This document shows, piece after piece, positions 1-12,196 of a stretch of 64,000 nt of DNA. Origin of the DNA: Kryptolebias marmoratus (Eukaryota; Chordata; Actinopteri; Cyprinodontiformes; Rivulidae). The stretch lies in NCBI RefSeq assembly GCF_001649575.2, contig NC_051453.1:16258849-16322848 (forward strand), in the 5' to 3' direction. Both the position numbers and the translations under genes were made by a program. Positions within the stretch are counted from its first letter, which is position 1. Every line of letters starts with the position of its first letter. The notes under the pieces are model-generated. The model made no database searches and had not been told where the DNA came from. It worked only from the letters and a program-made list of their open reading frames with translations.

Positions 1-2219
1 ATGTCTGCGGACATGGTAGGCCACCAAAAATGCCTTTTAGTGAAGGCCAACATTCTGGAAATCCCGGGATGACAGGTGAACCGATGGTTATGAGTCCAGT
101 CCAATACTTTTCCAATAATGCTTCTGGGAATATACCTTCTTCCAGGGGGTCCCGTACCAGGATCTGGTTCCGTCTGTTGGGCCACGGCGATGGTGTTCTC
201 AATTTCCCAGACCAGGGAACCGACGAAGCAGGTGGAGGGAAGTACACGAATATCTGTTTTGGGAGAATCAGAGGTTGAGTATTGTCTGGAGAGGGCGTCA
301 GGTTTTATATTTCTGGATCCGGGTCTGTAAGTGATAATGAAGTTGAATCGAGTGAAAAACAACGACCACCGGGCTTGCCTAGGGTTCAGTCTCTTTGCGT
401 TCTGGAGATAAATGAGATTTTTATGATCCGTCCAAATTATAAAAGGCTCCGTAGTTCCCTCCAACCAGTGTCGCCATTCCTCCAAGGCTAATTTAATAGC
501 CAATAACTCCCGATTTCCCACATTGTAGTTCTGTTCAGAAGGAGGTAACCGTCGGGAGAAAAAGGCGCATGGATGGACCTTACCATCAGAGGCAGACCGT
601 TGGGACAGTACTGCCCCGACCCCAGTATCCGAAGCGTCCACCTCAACAAAAAACTGACTCTCGGGATTAGGGTGACAAAGGATGGGAGCCGAAGAGAACA
701 GTGCCTTGAGTTTGCCAAATGCCATGTCTGCTGCCGGGGACCAAGAAAAAGTACAGAGCATGGATGTCAGTTGTGTCAAAGGGGTGGCCACTCGACTAGT
801 GTCTCTGATGAACCTCCTGTAAAAGTTTGCAAAGCCTAAAAAACGTTGAAGTTCTTTGCAGTTAGATGGAACTGGCCACTCAGTGACTGCTCGGACTTTT
901 TCTGGGTCAGTGCGATACTGTCCTTTCTCAAAAATGAACCCCAGGAAAGAGACAGTGGTGACATGGAACGCACACTTTTCGGCTTTAACGAACAGCTTGT
1001 TTTCATGCAGTCGTTGCAGCACAGCCCTAACGTGAGCTTCGTGAGTCTCCAGATCACGCGGAAAAAAAAATAATCAGAATATCGTCCAAATATACAAAAA
1101 CGAAAATGTTAAGGAAGTCACGCAAAACGTCATTGATCAGGGCTTGGAAGACGGCCGGGGCATTTGTGAGACCAAACGGCATCACTAGGTATTCAAAATG
1201 CCCCAGAGGTGTCTTAAATGCCGTCTTCCACTCATCCCCCTCCTTAATCCTCACCAAATGGTACGCATTCCGTAAATCCAATTTTGAGAAAATGGTTGCT
1301 GAGTGAAGTCTTTCATGAACTGAATCGATTAACGGAAGTGGATATTTATTTTTAACGGTAATCTGATTTAACCCCCGAAAATCTATACATGGTCTGAGTG
1401 ATTTGTCTTTTTTCTCCACAAAAAGAACCCAGCTCCCAATGGAGAAGTGGATGGCCGGATTATACCTGAAGCTAGCGATTCGTTAATGTAGCCCTTCATA
1501 GACTCAGTCTCAGGTCCAGACAAATGATACAACCGGCTAGATGGAAGAGGAGCTCCAGGGAGCAGCTCGATAGCGCAGTCGTAGGGTCTGTGTGGAGGGA
1601 GAGAAAGAGCCTTACGTTTACTGAAAACCGGCGCAAGATCGTGGTAAGTTTGAGGAACCCCAGACAAGTCTATGTCTTCCACCGATTCCTCCGAACCCCC
1701 AGCAGACCGAGCACCAGCTGACTTCAAACAATTCATTAAACAGAAATTACTCCATGATTCGACTCGTCTTTCTATCCAATTAAGCACGGGATTATGTTTT
1801 AACAACCACGGAAAACCAAAAATGAGTTGTGGAGCAGAAGTGGAGAACACGAAAAACTCAGACTCGTGATGATTTCCGGACACAAGTACTTGCAAATTAT
1901 TGACCCGATGAGTAATGCGAGAAATGGATTGTCCTGTTAATCCAGTCACAGAGCGAGCGGAATCCAGGGGAGAAACAGGTAAATTTAGTTGATCCACAAT
2001 ATCCTGGGAGATGAGGTTTATCTCAGAACCTGAGTCCACCAAGGCTGCAATTGGTAAGGTAGTTTGTTCCGTGATGATACTTGCTGAAAGAGAGAACAAA
2101 GATGTTGGGGAAAATTTCAGAGGACCCGCCAGATCTTTCCCCTCTATTGACGGGCGGGACCGTTTCCCTGAACTGGGCAGTTGGCCACAAAATGTCCCTT
2201 CTTCCCACAATACAAACAC
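1..2219 (-). pseudogene. Ty3/gypsy pol relic: protease, reverse transcriptase, RNase H, start of integrase
   Basis: Read on the minus strand, domains run in the order protease, RT, RNase H, integrase. Protease (about 2060-1990) shows the aspartyl signature ALVDSGSEINLI. RT (1419-1054) shows IDFRGLNQ, the LDLRNAYH motif with its catalytic Asp, MPFGLTNAP and YLDD. RNase H (about 650-350) shows [16 protein letters not shown] and TDHKNL. The left edge begins an integrase zinc-finger region ([10 protein letters not shown]) and is cut by the window. The gene is dead: the frame changes near 1420-1424 in a short A-run, consistent with loss of one base, and again at the A-run near 1061-1075 just after YLDD, so RT is severed from RNase H. 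The domain order PR-RT-RH-IN is that of Ty3/gypsy rather than Ty1/copia. Gag lies directly upstream. Confidence 0.93.
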
Positions 2220-2728
2220 TCCTTCGCCCGAAAACGTCTTTGTCTTTCTTCTGCAGAAAGGCGAGTGTGGCCCACTTGCATGGGTTTGGATTCGACTATC
2301 GATGTCCGGGGACTAACGGCTACTTCAGTTTTAAGAGAAACGTTGGGACCCTGAGCCCCCAGGGAAACTGAGTTCCTCTCTCGTTGTCGTTCCCTGAGGC
2401 GGTTATCTATCCTAATGGCTAAAGCTATTAGCTCGTCCAGACTACCAGGCTCATCCCTGGCTGCTAACTGGTCCTTGATAGTTTCCGACAATGAATTGGT
2501 GAAAATACCTCTTAACGCCAGTTCATCCCAGCCCGCCTCCTCCGCCGTAATACGAAAATCCACTGAATGGTCCGCCACCGTTCTACGTCCCTGACGTAGC
2601 GTTAATAGCCGCTTCGCGGCCTCCTCCCGTTGTAAAGGGTGATCAAACACCCGCTGAAACTCCTGAATGAAGTGAGGGAAAGTTAACGTGCCGTGTTCTG
2701 GCTGGAGCATTCTGTCAGGATTCGGCAA
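2144..2728 (-). pseudogene. Ty3/gypsy gag fragment with zinc knuckle
   Basis: A 194-codon open frame matches the retrotransposon gag capsid type: a stretch with [15 protein letters not shown] and a helical region around [15 protein letters not shown], followed near the C-terminus by one CCHC zinc knuckle ([14 protein letters not shown], spacing CX2CX4HX4C) that binds the element's RNA. It overlaps the protease frame by about 75 bases and the two frames differ by -1, which could be a programmed shift or simple decay. The usual gag N-terminus is missing: only a few bases separate this frame from LTR-like sequence at about 2750. The element is therefore internally deleted at its 5' side as well as frameshifted in pol. 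Confidence 0.85.
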
Positions 2729-2744
2729 TTTTCTAAAATGAGCA

Positions 2745-3425
2745 GCTCGATGGCAGACATACTTGGGAGACCAAGATAACAGGAAGTGAGTTTATTTTAC
2801 AGTGAATCAGGAATGGTGATAATAACAGGAACCAGGACCTGGAAGCAGAGAACGTGGCGAGTTCTTCTTTGACGACGAGGCAGGTAAGTGTTATAAGACA
2901 GATCTTCAGGTGAGAGGCCTTACTGTGCGAAGGGTGATCCACGGCACGGAGGTGAGTACGAAGGTAAGTATTTTCCCAGTAGCAGGTTAGCAGATTCTCC
3001 AGGAGGCAATAGATAAGTTTCCCTCTTTAGGCAGGCAGACAGGCACAGGCAAACAGATAGGTAGTTTATCTCCGAGGCAGGTTTCCACAACAGACCAGAC
3101 TGGATCCACGCAGGTCAGGTTGTCCTAGGTAGGTACAAGCACAAAAATACAAAAAAACTCAGAAAAGGGTGCACAAGGAAAACTCGTAAATCACAAAAGG
3201 CTTAGCACTTTACCACAAAAGCAAAACAATGCTCCAGCGCTGGTCTGGTTCCCACCACGGCCTTAAGTACCAGCTGCCTTCTGATGAGCCTGATCTGCCA
3301 CAGGTGTAGAGGGAGTGATGAGGAGCTGCCAATCAGCCGTTGAGACGGCCCACCAGGAAGTACAAAAAATACCAAACCTCCAGAATCACCACAGGAGGAT
3401 TTTAAAATAAACTGATTCACTAGAC
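2745..3425 (-). mobile_element. Probable 5' LTR or leader of the Ty3/gypsy element
   Basis: It lies just upstream of gag in the same orientation. On the minus strand it contains a promoter-like stretch and, near its 3' end, a polyadenylation signal inside a TGTAAAATAAACTCAC-like segment (plus-strand 2788-2800). No clean TG...CA borders, primer-binding site or target-site duplication could be fixed, so the boundaries are approximate. Confidence 0.4.
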
Positions 3426-4505
3426 TTAACCTCAAATATAACTTTTGTAGATCTACTGATAATTAAGATTAGATCAGTGACTCCGACTGAAAGTTATCTG
3501 CATATTATAACAAGAGGGAGATTTTTCCAGTTAAAATCTAGGAATGAAAATATTTACAATGCTATTGTGGTGACATAAAAAGTGGGAGAAGGAAAAAAAA
3601 AATTAAAAAGTGTGAAATCAGAGTAGAGTTATAGCATTTTTATAGCCTTCTTTTGGCTGCTCTCTCCTGCAGGGGTCATCACAACGAGCAAACTCACAGC
3701 AAAGAACCTGGGCTCAAATCCCCAGCACTGACCGCTGATGATTTTATTATACTGAATAGGTCAAATGTTGGAGAGTGTATTTGTGTGCAAGTGACCAATA
3801 TATGTACAGCAATTTAAAAGAAACTATAAATTCCCTTTTATTGCTAAATAAAATTAAACTAATTAAATAGGAGTAGTTAATAATATATCAAAAAGTCATT
3901 TTAAATCTTGAGAGAGAAGGCATCAGATGAAAGGGGCAATAGAAAACTAAGCATTTTGTTGTTCATACTTTCTCATCATTTTATTTCTTTGGTCCCCATA
4001 GGTAGGCCAGTCGAAACCAGTGTGTAGGCCTAAATGTGACAACAATCTGCCACCCCCACACAACTCCACCAACACCAGCATGTACAGCTGACCCTACTGT
4101 TTCTAAATTCAGAGGGTAGTTTTTGTTTCTTGTCAGACCTAATCCCCTGTGGTCCATTTAAGAAGTGACTCAAAAAGTGAGTGAAACCTCTGGGTGACAT
4201 TTGAACCAGGTGTGTTCTGAACCAGACCACACCTGCATGCCATACTTAGTTTCATTTTTTCGTCTTTGGTTTTTTTGGTTTTGCACAAATGACTTGAAAA
4301 GTGCATCCCTATAACTCTAAGTAGTGATGACTTCATGAGATTCTTTATAAATAAAATTATTTCAGTCAGAGAGAAAAATCACACCATCCTTCCTACTGTT
4401 GCCTCTGACTCTCTGTCAGATGAGGCAGCTTCACAAGTGTCACTAGAACCTGATTTGTGTTTGGACTGTTTTTATCCTGTTGAGCTTCCAAATTGTCAAA
4501 ACTAG
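3426..4505. other. AT-rich intergenic sequence, nothing recognised
   Basis: No sustained coding frame, tRNA or recognisable repeat. The short open frames on the minus strand between 4030 and 4336 have no family features. Confidence 0.6.
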
Positions 4506-5046
4506 TGTCAGAAGCAGTGGAGAGCAAGATGAACCCAGGGCGCAGACTCGCTACCAAAAAACCCCCAAAATTTATTTAAATAAAACAGAAAACTGGCGTG
4601 GCAGCAAAACAACTATAACTAAAATCCAAACAGTAGACAAAGACAAGGCGAGGCAAGGCAAAAACGAGAAGGGACCAGAGACGAGACTTGAAACTAACAC
4701 AAACAACCAACATCAACAATGAACCGGCAGGGAGTTGGAGAAAATGACCAGACTTTAAAGTACAGGGAAATCATGGGAAGTGGGCACAGGTGAGTGATTA
4801 CGATTACAGACAGGTGGAGATGGGTGTGGCAGAAAACGAGAGTAGACTGAGGGCAAAGAGAGGATAATGATAAACAAAGACAATGAGGACAGAATCAAGA
4901 GGCAGGAACAAAGACAGAGCATGAGAACAAAAAACAAAAGTATAAAATAAAACTCAAAAGGAAAAAACAAAACCCAAGAAAGCAGGAAAAACAAGAACCC
5001 AAACCAAAACTAAGAACAAACTCAAAAAATACTAGAAATCATGACA
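4506..5046 (-). mobile_element. Solo LTR, family shared with 48715-49173 (inverted)
   Basis: The segment begins TGTCA and ends TGACA, the TG...CA borders expected of an LTR. Its reverse complement shares a long block with the LTR at 48715-49173, including CACCTGTGCCCACTT and the flanking AATCACT. No internal element sequence is attached. Flanking pentamers (ACTAG and AATAG) are similar but not identical, so a target-site duplication is only possible. Confidence 0.6.
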
Positions 5047-5090
5047 AATAGTAGCTTCATCCAAACCATAAACATGTCTGCTAGATCCCA

Positions 5091-6022
5091 TCCCAACCAG
5101 ACTGTTTCAAGAGGTATCTCCTCTAATTAATATCCCCATTTTGGATCAGATTAATCTGTCTCTAATGACTGGTCATGTATACAGAATTTTAAGGTTGCTG
5201 TAATTAAACTTTTACTTGAAAAACCTGATGTTGATTCAGGAATTCTGGCCAATTATAGACCTATAACCAATCTCCCATTCACCTCAAACATTCTTGAGAA
5301 AATAGTTGGAAATCAATTGTGTGAACATCTGGAAAGAAATAATCTGTTTGAGAAGTTTCAGGCAGGGTTTAGAGCTCATCATAGCACAGAAACAGCACTG
5401 GTGAAAGTTACCAATGGTATCCTCATGGCCTCAGACAATGGACATGTGTCCATACTTGTCCTGTTAGATCTCAGTGCTGCATTTGATACAATTGATCACA
5501 ATATTCGACTACAGAGGCTTGAACATGATATTGGGATTACAGGAACAGCTCTGTAATGATTTAAATCATATTTATTTGATAGATTCCAGTTTTTTAATGT
5601 TTACAGTGAATCTTCTTCATACACCAAAGTTTATTATAGAGTTCCTCAGGGTTCAGTGCTTGAACCTATACCCTTTATATTTGTGTCCATGAGGTAAAGT
5701 TATTAGACAGCATAGGATAAATTTTCATTGTTATGCTGATAATACTTAGTTTTATTTAGCAGTGAAACCTGATGAATCCAGTCAGTTACTAAGATTACAA
5801 GCATTTCTTAAAGGCACAAATACCTGGATGATGCCTAATTTTCAGCTTGTATATTCAGACAAGGCAGAGGTAGTGCTTTTTGGAACCGAGCATCTTAGAA
5901 ACACACTTTGCAGCCTTGCACTTCCTCTGGATGACATTAATCTGGCCTCCAGTTTTAATGTAAAGAACATTGGTGTTATTTTAGATCAGGATCGCGTCTC
6001 AAACTGATGCAGAAAAACTGGA
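5091..6022 (+). pseudogene. L2-like LINE reverse-transcriptase fragment, copy 1
   Basis: Plus-strand frames carry non-LTR RT motifs: FQAGFRAHHSTETALVKV, then motif A in LDLSAAFDTIDH, then a PQGSV-type block. At the YADD position (about 5733-5750) the sequence reads CYADN followed two residues later by a stop. Several frame changes and the D-to-N change make it inactive. The motif wording matches the L2/CR1 group common in teleosts. The 5' part of ORF2 and all of ORF1 are absent, as expected for 5'-truncated insertion. A sister copy lies at 22100-23090. Confidence 0.85.
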
Positions 6023-9000
6023 AGTGATTGGTACACCTGAATTCAGTGATTTGGATGGGTGAGTGAATATGTTTGTCAATATAGTGTTCTTCTATTGATG
6101 ATCTTCTACAGTGGTGACAAATCTTGCAAAAAACTGAGAAAGGTTTCCACTATAGAATTAAAAATAGAGGGGGAGCACTCCCACTCACTTCAGATGTACA
6201 CTAGATCTTCCTAAAATTCAACACTCTGGTGTAAAATCATGTCAGCTACATGAAATGAACACAATGAAAGCCGAACGAGGCAGAGCAGAGCCAGAAGTCA
6301 GCAGGGGAGCTGAAGTTAGGATTGGACAGATGGATTGTCAACATACAGGCCTGCAACATCCTGTCTTTATAAAACACAGTAACAATACTAGTGTCAAAGT
6401 AAAAGATGGTTGACTATTAAAAACAACACAATAATATGTTGTGGGACGCAGATTGGAAAGAGCTGAAGCTTCAGGGGAAATCAGGATATGTGCACTTTAA
6501 TTCTACATCCAAATTTGGCGAATGCTACTGCTAGATATCTATTTGCAATTATTTGTTTGAACCTGTTAAAGAACATAACTGGATAATATTGCACTTACAT
6601 TTTACACAAATGTGTCCTATGAACTTAAGATGTATATTTTACAGTATTGCTGCCAACTGTTTATCGTGTCTCTTTGCTACTTATTGATGTGGATTTTAAA
6701 AAGCAAAGCCAGGTGGTGTAAACATAGTAGATTTACCGTGTGCCATTACGTTTTGGAGGTAGTTTGTCTTGATAAATTGACTGAATTCTCGTAAAATTGT
6801 ATATTGTACAGTTACTTACCTGGAAGGATACTCCAGACACATTTTTGTGGTTATTGGTGTAGTTATAACATGCACACGACTCAGGCATGCTGCTACAACA
6901 AGACGACTGAGTCCTGTTTTGATAATGGGGGTGATTGTCTATTGAGTCACACGATCATGTAACGAGTGCTCCCTCTGTTTTTAGCTCTATGGTTTCCACA
7001 TCCTTAGATCTGGTCCACAACTCAGCCGTATTTCATAATAGAAACACTGTGAAAAATTACAGAAGATTTTGTCCATTATTTGGTTTCATAACTGTGTATC
7101 TGATGAAATGTTCAACTGACATAGCAGGTCACATGACAAACATAACTTTTGAGTTGTTTAAGCCACTGAGATATAGTATAACTCGACAGAGGACTTGAAG
7201 CTGGAAGCTGAAGCTACAATGGATGGGCGCCCCCGATTTTTAAGTCCCACTCCTCACTGTAAACAACGGGACACTTGCTTTCCTAAAAAAAACAGAAAAG
7301 CCCCTCAAATCATTTCATTCAGCTCTTGAATTTTGTTGATTTGCGCAGCTCTTACCTCGCTGCTGTCTGTTCAAACATGCATTTCTTGAAATGTTTAATT
7401 TCAATTAGTTATGTGAGGCTTTAAGAAAGGTGTCATGTTACATTGTGATTGGTAGTATCACAGCCTGTTAAGGCGTTGGGAGGGCGTGTAAGCAAGACTT
7501 TCTTATCGAGGGTACAGCCCCACGTCTTGAACGAGCTCCAAAAATACAAAATGCCAGAACTAAAAAAAATGGACATTTAGGCTTCAATTTTGAAAAATGG
7601 GGGGAAGCGGATTTATCTTTCTTAATGTCAAAAGTCTGAACTTTCCAAAAATGCTTGCAAACAAATTCTTCTTCATCTCACAACTTTTAAACTTTATATA
7701 CTATGTATATATTAAAACAGACATTTTTGTCCTATTTCACCCAGCGTCTCTCTCCCTTCTGTAAACCTCTTCACACCCAAACTGTCCTTGACTCCCATTA
7801 TTTTTGACCTCTGAAGTTAATCTTTAAACCTGCAAATAAACAGTTTTTTTAACCTTTTGTGTCTCCAACATAAAACATAGCACAACCATTAAATATCCTA
7901 CCTTCAGAAGATTTAGGGTCAGGATTAGGGTAAGGCAATTATTTATTGAGGGTCAGTGTCTAGTCCACATTTCTGTCTGTCCCTTTGCTTCCAAGGAAAA
8001 TAAAAAGATCAGCAAACAAAGTTGGTCTGTGTTGAATTTTTAGGCAGCAGCTGCACTGGCACCCTTCAAAATTTCTTTCAACAAAATTAGAATACATTTA
8101 TAGTAACGATAGTAGTAATAAATATAGCAGTAAGATGTGCAGTAACGATAACCTTTAAAAATGGAAAAAATATTTTGCTACCGTTTACTTTATTATTTTT
8201 GTACACATTACAAACCATGTCTTTAAATGCAGTAAAAAAGTGTGATAAAGGGCAAGATAGTGCACAAGTAGGAGTGAGAAGATGATTTCTTTCCTTTCTT
8301 ATGTATTTGGGAAAGTCTGTGGTGCATTCCCATTCGTCACAAAACAAAAAACATTTATTTTTTCCATTCATACCACAGTCCAACAGATTGCCCATCTGAT
8401 CTGCTTTATAATTCCCCCCTCCTGCTGTATGTGTGTGTTGCTTAAGCAGGGCACGCCTACAGAACGTCTCTCCACCATGGTCCATTTCCTCTACTTTTGA
8501 TCTACTGGGGGAGGTGAGGCTGGAACACCGTTCTTCTACCACAAGGTCTTCTTTCCGCTATGACACATAAACCTCGTCTGTTTGTCACCGGAGATCAAAC
8601 CACGCAGGTCAGCTGATTTCCTGTGCAACTGCCTGGTGCAGGGCAGGTAAACATATTGTCCATTCAGTTCACCCACAGTCTGAGATCACCTGAGGTTGAG
8701 AGGACCACCGCATGTTTGTACAATAATTCAGGAAATAAACGTCAGCATCATAAAACTCCTCCAGATTAGCTTTCTTGAGAAAGTCAGTGGCTGTGAAAAT
8801 ACCACTAACCTGTTAGCCACTTGTCTGGAAACCTTTAATGAAAAATAAACAGTTTCTACAGCAACAACAAAATAAAGGCATGTTTTGCTGAGATGATGCA
8901 ATCTTTAATATGTAAAGGTAGGAGGAAATTAACCATTTCAGTTCTTAAACACTTGTGAAAACATGCTGTTTTTCAGTCACAAATTCTGATTTATGAATGT

Positions 9001-9330
9001 ATAAATCAGAATATGGATACGGATAAATATGGATAAATATGTATATGGATAAATATGTATATTTTTATGTACATTTTACTTAACATATCAACTTCTCTGG
9101 ATACACTGCATTGATTTCACTATTTTACTCTTTTTTTTAACTTTTCTGTTTATCCTAAAGAAAGAAAACCCATAGACTTTTGAACATATGGACATTATAA
9201 TAAGATGGCTAGAATAGCCAAACTGGTTTTACATTTTTGTCTTATTTTACCTGAAAATATTTTTGCGCACTTTTGCATGTTTGTTTTGGCTCCAAAGCAA
9301 AATAAATGATTTATTATTCCACCTGTTATC
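6023..9330. other. Intergenic sequence, nothing assigned
   Basis: AT-rich with short scattered open frames. The longest (minus 8542-8087, 151 codons) has no domain, signal or compositional support. No RNA gene was recognised. Confidence 0.5.
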
Positions 9331-9384
9331 AGCCATTACTGTTATCCTGCCTCTCTCTCTCTCTCTCTGTGTTTCTGTTTATTT

Positions 9385-9600
9385 TTCTGTCATGTCAGCA
9401 AAATATTTCATGAACTAATGAACAAATTTTAATGACTCCATTTGAAATTGATCACTGAATGTACGTCTACAACTGACTAACTTTTTAGGACAAAAGAGGC
9501 TAAAACGCCACCATTTACCCAAATAAGATAATCGTAGTTTAAAACACTGGTGTGAAAGGTGGCAAGGGAGAAACATTTCTTCAAGGAATAGTCCTTAATT
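9385..9600 (+). repeat. Hairpin-ended dispersed repeat (family R1), worn copy
   Basis: It shares with the other R1 copies the internal phrase AAAATATTTCATGAACTAAT and the 3' block GTTTAAAACACTGG followed by ATTTCTTCAAGGAAT. The 5' hairpin is not recognisable here. Confidence 0.55.
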
Positions 9601-10193
9601 TTATTTTAGAGCTTACCCGCCTTGGTTTAGCACTACAGCTAAACACACTGAGATGGAGCATCTTTTCTGTTCTGGCACACAAAGGCAGCCATCTTCTCTA
9701 TATTGTATGCCTGAAATGCCATGACAGGACAGAAAAAAGAAAGATAGAGCATCTTTTAAAAATTAGAAAACCAGCAAGAAACTTAAAGCAAAAACCAAAA
9801 AGTCCAATCCAGCCTGGATCCAATACTTCTAAAGAAACTATCGTCTAAATCACCCTTGAAATTATCAGAAGTATTTCAGGTAATCTGATTACTGCCCATG
9901 TGATGCCAATACAGATATTTCTGCATTTTGTCATCTTCACTAGCACAAACTAAATGTTGCTACATGTTATTTTTTCGACTTACTCTGCTGTAAGATGCAC
10001 GTTTGGTTTCACTAACATATAGGTAGTTTTTCAGCTCTACATCTGCTTGTAATTTAACATTTCAGCTTCATGCAGAGTAGGCCATTTACAGTTTTGATTT
10101 ACTTGACATTGCCATTTAATGGAACAGAGACAGAAATTATATCAAAGGGGGAAGTCCCACATGATTAAACACTTCCTGTGCTTCTTCTCAATT

Positions 10194-10850
10194 CCTCCCA
10201 CCTGACTGTAAAAGAACATAGAGTTGGACGTTTTTCTTAAGAAGTTCATCTGTTATTTTTATTTATGGAGCACACATTTTATTCTGTTATCCTAGTTTTA
10301 TATATTATCTGTAGAAAATGGAGAAAATTGCCCCTTAAAGTCAGAGCAGAAGCTGGCTTTTGCAGAAACACTGTAGATAAAATGTGAAACTGTCTTGAAA
10401 TTGTTATGATTGAAGCCATTAAAAGCAGCTTATCTAGAATAAGGATTGCATGATATTAGACTAACAGTAAAAAGGATGATGACAGCTTTTATTTTTTAGA
10501 TCACATGTCTGGAGGGTCTTTACTTTCCTTTCAACACCTCCCACCTGTTTGACATTAGAGTTAGAGCCGGAAGTTTGCCTTAAAAAATTATTTATTTACA
10601 GAACACCCATTTTATTCCAGTATCTGCATTTTATAACACAAATGATGTTTTTATTACGTTTATTTTTACATTTGTGGAAGATGGAGAAAGATGCCCCCTA
10701 AAGTCAGAACAGAATTGGCATTTGCAGAAGATGAAATGATAAAAGTTGTTGAACTAATATCAAATAAGGATTGTATGATGTCAGATTAATAAAGGGAGAG
10801 GATGGAGTCATCTGATATTTCTTTCATCACGTGCCTGGAGAGTCAGAGGT
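10194..10850 (+). repeat. Diverged tandem duplication, about 343-bp period
   Basis: Two neighbouring blocks start with CCTCCCACCTG (10194 and 10537). They repeat the same landmarks in order: a CATTTTATTC block, ATGGAGAAA...GCCCC followed by TAAAGTCAGA, AATAAGGATTG, and a TCTGGAG/CCTGGAG end. Many substitutions and indels separate them, so the duplication is old. No coding potential is seen. Confidence 0.7.
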
Positions 10851-11376
10851 TTTTGTGCCTGTACAAGGAGCAGTGTTGCTTTCAGATTTTTCTTTTTTTA
10901 ATTTAATATAGCTCAAGCACTTTAGGCAGATTTATGGAAAAATTATGCAATTAACTGCAGAATTTCTGTCCCAAACAAAGTCAGGTTTGCACAAAACAAA
11001 CCTACACAACCTGAATCTCCTGTAGTGGTGCTTTCCAACCAACAGCATTTGTAATCCAGAGAGATTACCAAATAGTACGAGAGGGTTTTGTAATTCTTAT
11101 TTTATAATTACATGTTTATTACTCAGTAAAAAAACTTGAAAAATGTTAACACTAAAACAGAAGACGTAATAACCGAGGAGTCCTTGAGCTCATCTGATTA
11201 GCCTTTGCTTTCCTAAAAGGCTTGAACAATTTAAATAAACCTGTTTTCTTTAGATGCAAAATTTGATTTATTGGTCACTTAGAACACTCATTTGTATCTG
11301 AGCATGTATTTTCTGAGTGTAAAATGCAATCACTTACTTTTTAGTTCCAATAAAGCCTCATATTTGAGGTATATCA
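10851..11376. other. Intergenic sequence, nothing assigned
   Basis: AT-rich; no gene or clear repeat seen. Confidence 0.5.
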
Positions 11377-11600
11377 GTGCCTCTTGCAACAAACCAGTCC
11401 CACATCATGATGCCTCCACCTCTATGTTTTATTGCTGAGATGATGCCTTTCAACTCCAAGCCTCCACCTTTTGTCTCAACAAACAACAATGATCAGTATG
11501 GAAAAATCAGTGAATCCAATTTTAAGATATTTGCTCTCAGAAAAAGGTCCCTGTCATCTTTACACATTTCTCTGCTAACTAACTTACACAATAAAAAAAT
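11377..11600 (-). mobile_element. Possible Tc1-like transposase relic
   Basis: CCACATCATGATGCCTCCAC and the following bases resemble the conserved GGG(S)IMMWG-type region of Tc1-like transposases read on the minus strand. No intact frame or inverted repeats were found. Confidence 0.3.
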
Positions 11601-12007
11601 AAGAAAGTAAGCATTAAATTACTGCATAATTTAGCCCCAGATTCTACATACGTCTTAATTTAGGCCTTTGCTTTGGTTCCAGGACTGGTTTGTACTTCTG
11701 TAATCAAAGAGTATTTGTTTCTGCAAGTCAGAAGGCGTCTCCTGTTTGAGTAATATGACGTAGAGATGAATGTGGCACTTTCAGGTATGTAGAAAAATGT
11801 AGCGATCTTGAGTCATAACTTTTTTGAGGCTCACGTGCATTTTGCTGAGGTATTGGTTACCTTAGTTTCAGAGAGCAGAGATTTAGATGTGAAAAGTGAG
11901 TCTTATATCACACTCACAGGTGGAAGGGGGGGTCTTTGGGCTCTGTTGTATTTTACATTCAGGGTTTTTTTTTTTGTTGTTGTTTTCATTTTTAATTGTC
12001 TATAATA

Positions 12008-12102
12008 TGAGCAGGACTTGCGATCTGTCCAGGATGTCCCCCGTCTCTTGCACAGTGACTGCTGGAGATGGAGAAGCAGGTAAAGAAAATGGATGGATGG
12101 AT
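12008..12102 (+). repeat. Common teleost dispersed repeat ending in AAAATGGATGGATGG
   Basis: Contains GATCTGTCCAGGATGTCCCC, GTGACTGCTGGAGA and the tail AAGAAAATGGATGGATGG. The same module recurs at 19346-19440 and, inverted, at 53083-53225. Confidence 0.65.
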
Positions 12103-12156
12103 TCTTATGAGCAGAGCTTTTTTATTTTAAGGTTTAACTTAATTTTTTTGTTGTTC

Positions 12157-12196
12157 TTTTTCCCCTCCTCTTTCCTAAGAAAGAGGAGGGGAAAAA
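12157..12196. repeat. Perfect 18-bp hairpin with 4-nt loop
   Basis: Bases 12157-12174 pair without mismatch with 12179-12196, and CTAA (12175-12178) forms the loop. The left arm is all pyrimidine and the right arm all purine. Confidence 0.9.

Noticed and set aside
8087..8542. 151-codon minus-strand frame
   Set aside because: No recognisable domain, no splice or promoter context, and AT-rich non-coding composition; not enough to call a gene.
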